A stretch of 35,986 nt of DNA from Diphasiastrum complanatum (taxonomy: Eukaryota; Streptophyta; Lycopodiopsida; Lycopodiales; Lycopodiaceae): contig MU835821.1 of the NCBI GenBank assembly GCA_029204225.1, forward strand, positions 1 to 35,986, read 5' to 3'. A program made the translations under genes and the position numbers. This document shows, piece by piece, positions 31,242-35,986 of the stretch; position 1 is the stretch's first letter; every line of letters begins with the position of its first letter. Under the pieces are notes generated by a model. The model saw only the letters and a list, made by a program, of their open reading frames with translations. It did not search any database and had not been told where the DNA came from.

Positions 31242-33153
31242 ATGGGGAGTTCGGAGGAAGAAGAATTGACATTCGGTGAAGCTGAGATGAATGTTTTCAA
31301 GCAGAATTTGAAGGGGGTAAAGGCGCTGATGGAGAGCGGCATCACTCGGATTCCCAATGCTTACGTCAAGCCTCTGGATGAGCGCCCAACAAAATTATCA
31401 GCTGCAGCAGCAGCAGATGGTAATAAGATTGAGATTCCAGTGATAGACCTAGCAGATCTGGATGGTGACGGTCAAGATCAGGTAGTGAAGACCATAGGCG
31501 AAGCCTGTGAGAAATGGGGGTTTTTCCAGGTAATTGTTGCATTTGAATCAGTAGTAGCTAGAGTCTAGAAATTCAGTTCTGGGCTGGTGCATTCCGATTT
31601 TAAGAAATAATGGATGTCTGGGTCGGTGATGGCTGATATATTGCAATCTCTAAACAAATTCAACGATCTGATCATTTAGCCTCGAGTATCCCTGTAAAAT
31701 TTAAATGCTAGGGGGATCAGATACAGAAGTCACAGCAAGAAACTGTTGCCATTATAAATTTTGGAGAATTAATCACAGGTGATCAACCACGGAGTACCAA
31801 CATCTGTGATCCATAGTATGATGCAAGTTTGCCAGGAATTTTTTGACCTTCCCACGGAAGAAAAGATGGAACTTTACTCGGATGATACGCTGAAACCTGT
31901 GCGTTTTGGAACCAGCTATAGTCTCTCAAAGGATACGGTTCTTGAATGGAGGGATTATCTTAGATGCCCTTGTAGGCCTCTGTCAGATTTCATTCATTTG
32001 TGGCCTGCCAAGCCTTCTACGTTCCGGTATGTAATCAATCGTGACAGCTGTATGCTTTTGCTGCACATACATCATCTTGCTCTGAGATTCAGAGAATTAT
32101 ATCAGCTTGAGCTTGAAAGAATGAAACTTTTCAAGAGTAAACTGTGATAATTAGAATTAAAAGAAAACCATCTAGAATAGCACTTTGGAAAACTAACATC
32201 TTCATTGAATGAATGCAACTTTATATTCCACTTTTGTCGTGTTTGCCGTTCTACAATTCACCCGCTAATGTAAGCTGATGATTGTCCTATGCCTTGCCAG
32301 AGAAGTTACAATGGAATATTCCAAGGAGATTGCGGCGCTGGCTAAACGACTGTGTTATGCTTTATCAGAAAGTCTGGGCTTAGAGTCTGAATGTCTGTAT
32401 GAGGTCATTGGCAAGCACCAGCAAATTTTAATGCCAAATCACTATCCGGCTTGCCCTAATCCAGACCTCACTATTGGCTTAAGTGCCCATTCTGATGCAG
32501 GTGGCATCACAATTCTCCTGCAAGATCACGTTGGGGGATTGGAAGTGTTCAATGAAGGACAGTGGATTGCAGTCAAACCCTTGCCTGATGCTTTTGTCGT
32601 TAATTTGGCTGATCAGACTCAGGTATAGCCAAAAATGTAAGCAATTTTTTTAATATAGTGGCAATTCTGGCAGGGAAACCTGGCTGTGAAGGAAGGGGAT
32701 GCATCTGTACAGCCAACCTCCAACGCTTTTACCGAGGATTCTTTTCAAAACCCACTCATTCAACCATTGAAAAGCCATGATCTAGATGATTTGATTCGTT
32801 ACCAAGTTCAAACTCTTATTAGTTCTGAACAGCATATAATGCTTGGGGTTGCCAGCTTTGCAGGGCCCGATTTTGCATCCGCTTAACACAGTGTGCCATG
32901 TATGCAGATCCTGACGAATGGGAAATATAAAAGTGTAGAGCATCGAGCAACAGTGAATGCACAGAGGGCACGCATTTCAATCTCCACGTTTTTCCAGCCC
33001 GCAGCAGATGCAAAGATTGCTCCAATTCCAGAGCTTCTTGGTGGGCAGCCACCCATGTACAGAGAGAGCTTATTCGGAGTCTACCTCCGAGATTTTTTCA
33101 CAAACAGACTGAACAGGAAGTCTGCTGTGGATTCTCTGAAACTCAGTGGTTAA
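31242..33153 (+). CDS. 2-oxoglutarate/Fe(II)-dependent dioxygenase (DOXC class), four exons
   Basis: Exons are 31242-31529, 31779-32026, 32301-32622 and 32908-33153 (TAA). All introns are GT-AG with matching phases, giving 367 residues, normal for the family. The N-terminal DIOX_N part has RIPNAYVKPLDERP, EKWGFFQVINHGVP and EWRDYL. The double-stranded beta-helix core has NHYPACPNPDLTIGLSAHSD (iron ligands His242 and Asp244), His298 in KSVEHRATVN, and Arg308-x-Ser310 in RARISIS for 2-oxoglutarate. The usual NxGDQ motif reads NLADQ (Ala282). Enzymes of this class oxidise small molecules such as flavonoids, gibberellins, salicylate or coumarins in the cytosol; the substrate cannot be told here. 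It resembles the DMR6/SRG1-like group in general layout. The start at 31242 is chosen because MGSSEEEE is family-like; an in-frame ATG at 31173 would add 23 residues. It is the only intact-looking gene in the window. Confidence 0.93.
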
Positions 33154-33632
33154 TTGACGCATCATAATAAGCTGACCTAAAGCTTTTTTAGCCTAAAACA
33201 CCTTCTGGAAAAGAGAGCTAAGTACATGAGTAGTTTCAAGATGCTTCTACAAGATATGTAGTGTATTTCATATATAGGAGATGAGAGCTTGATTGGGCAA
33301 AACCTAGAAGGAGGTTTGCTAAAAGTTCTAAGCATGATGTAGAAGCCCAATAGCTCTGTGACAGGTTAGGGATGTGTCTATTGTTGTAATGAACTACTGA
33401 TCAACTACAAGATTTCATGTATGAAGACATGATTGCAAGAGAAATCAAGACAACACAATGAACTCTACAGAGTGATTAGATGTATTTTGTTCCCATTCTC
33501 CCCAGGAGCAATTGCAAAGACCATCAAAAGTTCCCTACTTATGGCAGGCTATGCTCTGCTTAACAGACACAAAATTATGGCGCATCCTTATTTGGCTCCA
33601 AAAACACTCGTCAACTCCTAGAGACATACTAT
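33154..33632. other. 3' flank of the dioxygenase gene
   Basis: AT-rich sequence with AATAAG near 33168, a weak polyadenylation-like signal; a full AATAAA is found only at 33788. No coding sequence is recognised. Confidence 0.3.
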
Positions 33633-33749
33633 GGAATGAGGCCATTTTGCCCGGTTTGGCTTTCCATAATGTTTTAGGCTCTCCAGGCCTCGCCTATAAA
33701 AATTCTGGAGAGCCTTACCGGGCAGAATGGCCTGTGCCCAGCCCATTCC
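33633..33749. repeat. Imperfect hairpin of about 117 bp
   Basis: Nested inverted repeats: GGAATG (33633) with CATTCC (33744-33749), GGCCATTTTGCCCGGT (33640-33655) with ACCGGGCAGAATGGCC (33717-33732, one G-T wobble), and AGGCTCTCCAG (33676-33686) with CTGGAGAGCCT (33705-33715). The left arm carries about 20 extra bases that look like a partial copy of the inner stem. It could be a small foldback element or a transcribed stem-loop. Confidence 0.8.
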
Positions 33750-33836
33750 ATTGCGTAACGGATTCTTTGACTTTTTCACATGCCATTAATAAAGCATAAT
33801 GGGCAGTCCGACTTTTTTTTGGACCAGTCAATAACT

Positions 33837-33872
33837 GCCACGTGGCAAGCTGACGTGGACTGACGCACGTGA
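33837..33872. promoter_or_regulatory. Cluster of three ACGT-core motifs
   Basis: GCCACGTGGC (33837-33846, a perfect palindromic G-box), TGACGTGG (33851-33858) and GCACGTGA (33865-33872) fall within 36 bp. Such motifs bind bZIP and bHLH factors in plants. No gene start is identified close by, so the role is unknown. Confidence 0.4.
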
Positions 33873-34837
33873 TTTTTTTTGTCAGAAATTTTTTAAAAAA
33901 GCCAATGACATTTTTTGCTTTTTAAAGAGCCCAAAAATTGGGCATAATCCTCACAAAGAATCGATTATTGTTGGATAATGGTCGAATTGCTATGACATTC
34001 TCAAGCGAAGAATTGATTCCTCCGGATTCCACCATAGCATAGAGCTTTCGATCAAGGGTTTTTATGGACATTCAAACTGTATGAAATGTAGCACATGCTC
34101 AAAAAACAATAGATTGCATTGGTTTTTGCCTTTTGCAATGTTTGTAGATTTTTTTAATGTAATATTTGTAGAACAACACAATGTTAATTTGTAGTGATTT
34201 AATAGACGATATGTCATCACGCCTCCTTGATGATCATTGGGATAAAAAGAGTAATGGCAATACCGAGTGCATAGTTAATAGATCATCAATGAATTTTAGA
34301 TATCTTATAGAAAAACAAGTGCTTTCTTTAACATTTTATTATAGAAGATGGTCCAAAGTTGGCAATGAATGGAAAGCATTGGATCAGGATTTTACAATGA
34401 ATCATCAAGATCAAATAGAAATCCAAGAGAAGCAAAATAATTCTACTATTACAACAATTGAGGTGGAGAAAGATTGGACACTCGATCACATTCGATCAGA
34501 GCTTACCTTGCTGCAATATGATATTCTTGAACACTTCTGTTTTTGAGTCCAATGAGAGATTGGTAGATGTATGTATGTTTTCTATAATACATACACATTT
34601 GAAATGATTTTCAATGATTTTATTTAGACTTATTTCGATGTTTTTAGGATTGCAAGATTTCATTTAAAATAATCTCAATGTTGATATTGTTTAACAAGTT
34701 TTTTTTGATGTACAGGTAAGACCAAGACAAGAAAATCGCATACAGTGCAAGGATTTAAAAAGAAGCTTAGAAAATGTCGAAACTGCATAAACAGGGCGCC
34801 TTAAATCAAGCATAGAAGATCCATGGCTTTGATACCA
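33873..34837 (+). other. AT-rich region with one unrecognised 121-codon ORF
   Basis: The ORF 34181-34546 contains LTFYYRRWSKVGNEWKALDQ and TTIEVEKDWTLDHIRSELTL. It is protein-like, without known motif. It lies between the ACGT cluster and an LTR and has no recognisable promoter. It may be a single exon or a transposon fragment. The rest shows poly-T runs and nothing else. Confidence 0.3.
34825..34837 (-). promoter_or_regulatory. Primer-binding site, minus strand
   Basis: The minus strand reads TGGTATCAAAGCC directly after the LTR terminus CCTACA, a common variant of the copia initiator Met-tRNA site. It orients the element to the minus strand, with the internal part to the left. No gag or pol follows, so the element is deleted or truncated. 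Confidence 0.82.
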
Positions 34838-35117
34838 TGTAGGAAATCAAATGCCAAGACCCTTCTAACATTCAATCTCCATATACAAGAAGCAGAAGAA
34901 GAAGAAAAGGGAGAGGGAGAGGGTGAGGGTTAGGCGCTCTCAAGGAGAGAGAAAGTAGTAGCAATGCTTGAAAGGGAATGAATTACAAATGAATAATGAG
35001 TATATATAAATAGGCCTTCCAAGGGCCTAGAGTCTTCCAAACCCTAAGTTCTAGAACCTTCCAAACCCACTACTAATTATAGGGCACCCCCAAAAGTCAA
35101 GATAGGGTCCTTTAACA
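34838..35117 (-). mobile_element. 5' LTR of a minus-strand element, about 280 bp
   Basis: On the minus strand it runs from TGTTAAAGGACCC (35117) to GATTTCCTACA (34838), with TG...CA ends. CTATTTATATATACTC at 35000-35015 is a TATA box in the proper orientation, and a C/T-rich transcript leader (CCCTCACCCTCTCCCT) lies downstream. The right boundary is inferred from the terminal motif. Confidence 0.7.
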
Positions 35118-35396
35118 TAATTAGACTTTACTTGTGGAATGGTAGACGTGAAACAACAATGTACCTTTCAAAAAAAAAATACAAAGTAGTCTCAAATGAC
35201 TTCAAGATTTCATCGAACAATTAGCATTTAGTATTTTGAAAAATGTACATTGTTTTTAAAATCGAAATAATATATTCGTGGCTTTCAATAATAGCCCCCT
35301 ATCTGTTGTTCTATGCATCATCATGTGATGATATATTTCTATGTATTTGTCGGAACTTATATTTCAATATTTACATCTCAATCATAAGTGTCTGAG
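35118..35396. other. No recognisable feature
   Basis: AT-rich sequence between the LTR and the minus-strand Ulp1-like exons. Nothing identifiable. Confidence 0.3.
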
Positions 35397-35986
35397 GCAG
35401 ATCCTCAAGCATTGCAACTTCGCAATCCACAGAACCCCTGACAATTTCATCTGAGGGCTTCATGCTTGTAGGGCCTTGCAGACGATAGTAAGATTTTCAA
35501 CATGCCGGTACTGATGAATAGCATTTGTTGATACCTCTGGACATTGGAACTGCAATTTAAAATATCGAGTGTATGTATGTATGTTAAGCCAATGTCTAAA
35601 ATACAGAAAGTTACCATAATATCATCAGGATACTGGAAGCTAAGAAATTTATCTCACGAATATTAGCATTTGGAGGTTGCACCATATACCAATCCAAGAA
35701 TGATTTTTACATTCTAGATGGAAAACCATCCGCAACTGAAAGCATCATCTTGTTGCAAAGACTGAGAAATCACAGCGAAAAAATGCTAAATTATAATTCA
35801 ATATAATTCTAAACTCCATGCCATCATGTAAATAAAAAACGTGAAAAGATCTTTTTCACCTTTGCATCAACAATCTCTATGTTAGTATTTACAATCAGCC
35901 CATCTGGCCTGGGCAATAGCTCCACCATCCTCTTGTACATGGACTTAACAGTGGAATGGGTGGCATGCAAGGAATTCATTGTCATG
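35397..35986 (-). pseudogene. Second Ulp1/C48-like gene fragment, runs off the right edge
   Basis: Minus-strand exon 35986-35860 encodes MNSLHATHSTVKSMYKRMVE and ends at AAG|GTGAAA. A 98-bp GT-AG intron follows, and the next exon starts at 35761 in phase with SLQQDDAFSCGWFSI, the Q...CG catalytic-cysteine motif, then an in-frame TAG at 35716-35714. Further pieces are FQYPDDIM and, after an acceptor at 35550, EVSTNAIHQYRHVENLTIVC and, one frame over, PSDEIVRGSVDCEVAMLED. The EVS...YR...V segment parallels EVSPMKIMHFRQETIKLV at 21670. As in the first locus, the expected catalytic Asp before Ser reads Asn (MNS). A stop and a frame change suggest a pseudogene, though a further intron could remove the stop. 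Confidence 0.55.

Noticed and set aside
32686-32886. 66-codon frame inside intron 3 of the dioxygenase
   Set aside because: It lies between good GT and AG sites, is not needed to complete the enzyme, and retention of the intron would give a stop (GTA TAG) at once.
34900-34945. Telomere-like GGGTTAGG motif near a GAGGGAGAGG run
   Set aside because: Only one partial unit is present, and it lies inside the C/T-rich leader of the minus-strand LTR.

Overview
This looks like nuclear DNA of a land plant with a large, transposon-filled genome. The evidence is Ty1/copia and Ty3/gypsy polyproteins of plant type, LTRs primed by initiator methionine tRNA, short GT-AG introns, and one intron-containing plant 2-oxoglutarate-dependent dioxygenase gene. 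A seed-free plant (such as a fern) or a gymnosperm is my guess from the style of the dioxygenase and the transposon mix, but nothing here proves the lineage. No bacterial-type operons, rRNA, tRNA or CRISPR arrays were seen.

Layout. 1-700: GC-rich, frame-broken end of what looks like a LINE-associated reading frame. 700-2830: no identifiable gene, one (AG)n microsatellite and two unrecognised minus-strand open stretches. 2831-3911: 3' end of a minus-strand copia element with its LTR. 3911-6071: plus-strand gypsy fragment abutting it head to head. 6085-7630: AT-rich leader with a degenerate direct duplication. 7636-10060: decayed Helitron coding block (OTU-like, duplicated W/HTH-like module, DUF6570, Helitron_like_N). 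10735-11080: copia scrap. 12037-12260: solo LTR. 14008-18812: the most complete copia element, from primer-binding site to RNase H, with many frame breaks. 19311-21799: intron-containing Ulp1/C48-like gene or pseudogene, followed by a 205-bp inverted-repeat element and a duplicate of its last exon. 22690-24035: copia tail, LTR and a stray integrase piece. 25079-27250 and 27570-29245: two more copia ruins. 29246-31007: three LTR structures, the last with a serine/proline-rich ORF. 31242-33153: the single intact gene, a four-exon DOXC-type 2OG-Fe(II) dioxygenase of 367 residues. 33154-34840: a long imperfect hairpin, ACGT-core motifs and an unknown ORF. 34838-35117: minus-strand 5' LTR. 35397-35986: minus-strand second Ulp1/C48-like locus running off the edge.

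How it fits together. Nearly everything except the dioxygenase is nested and decayed mobile DNA. The most interesting structures are: (i) an approximately 86-bp tandem repeat present in opposite orientations in the copia leader and in an intron of the Ulp1-like gene; (ii) two Ulp1-like loci that keep splice sites and the Q...CG motif but both carry Asn where the catalytic Asp is expected; (iii) the Helitron with OTU-like and DUF6570 regions; and (iv) an LTR element whose last coding sequence before the polypurine tract is a serine/proline-rich ORF rather than RNase H. All calls come from reading the sequence by eye; no database search was run.
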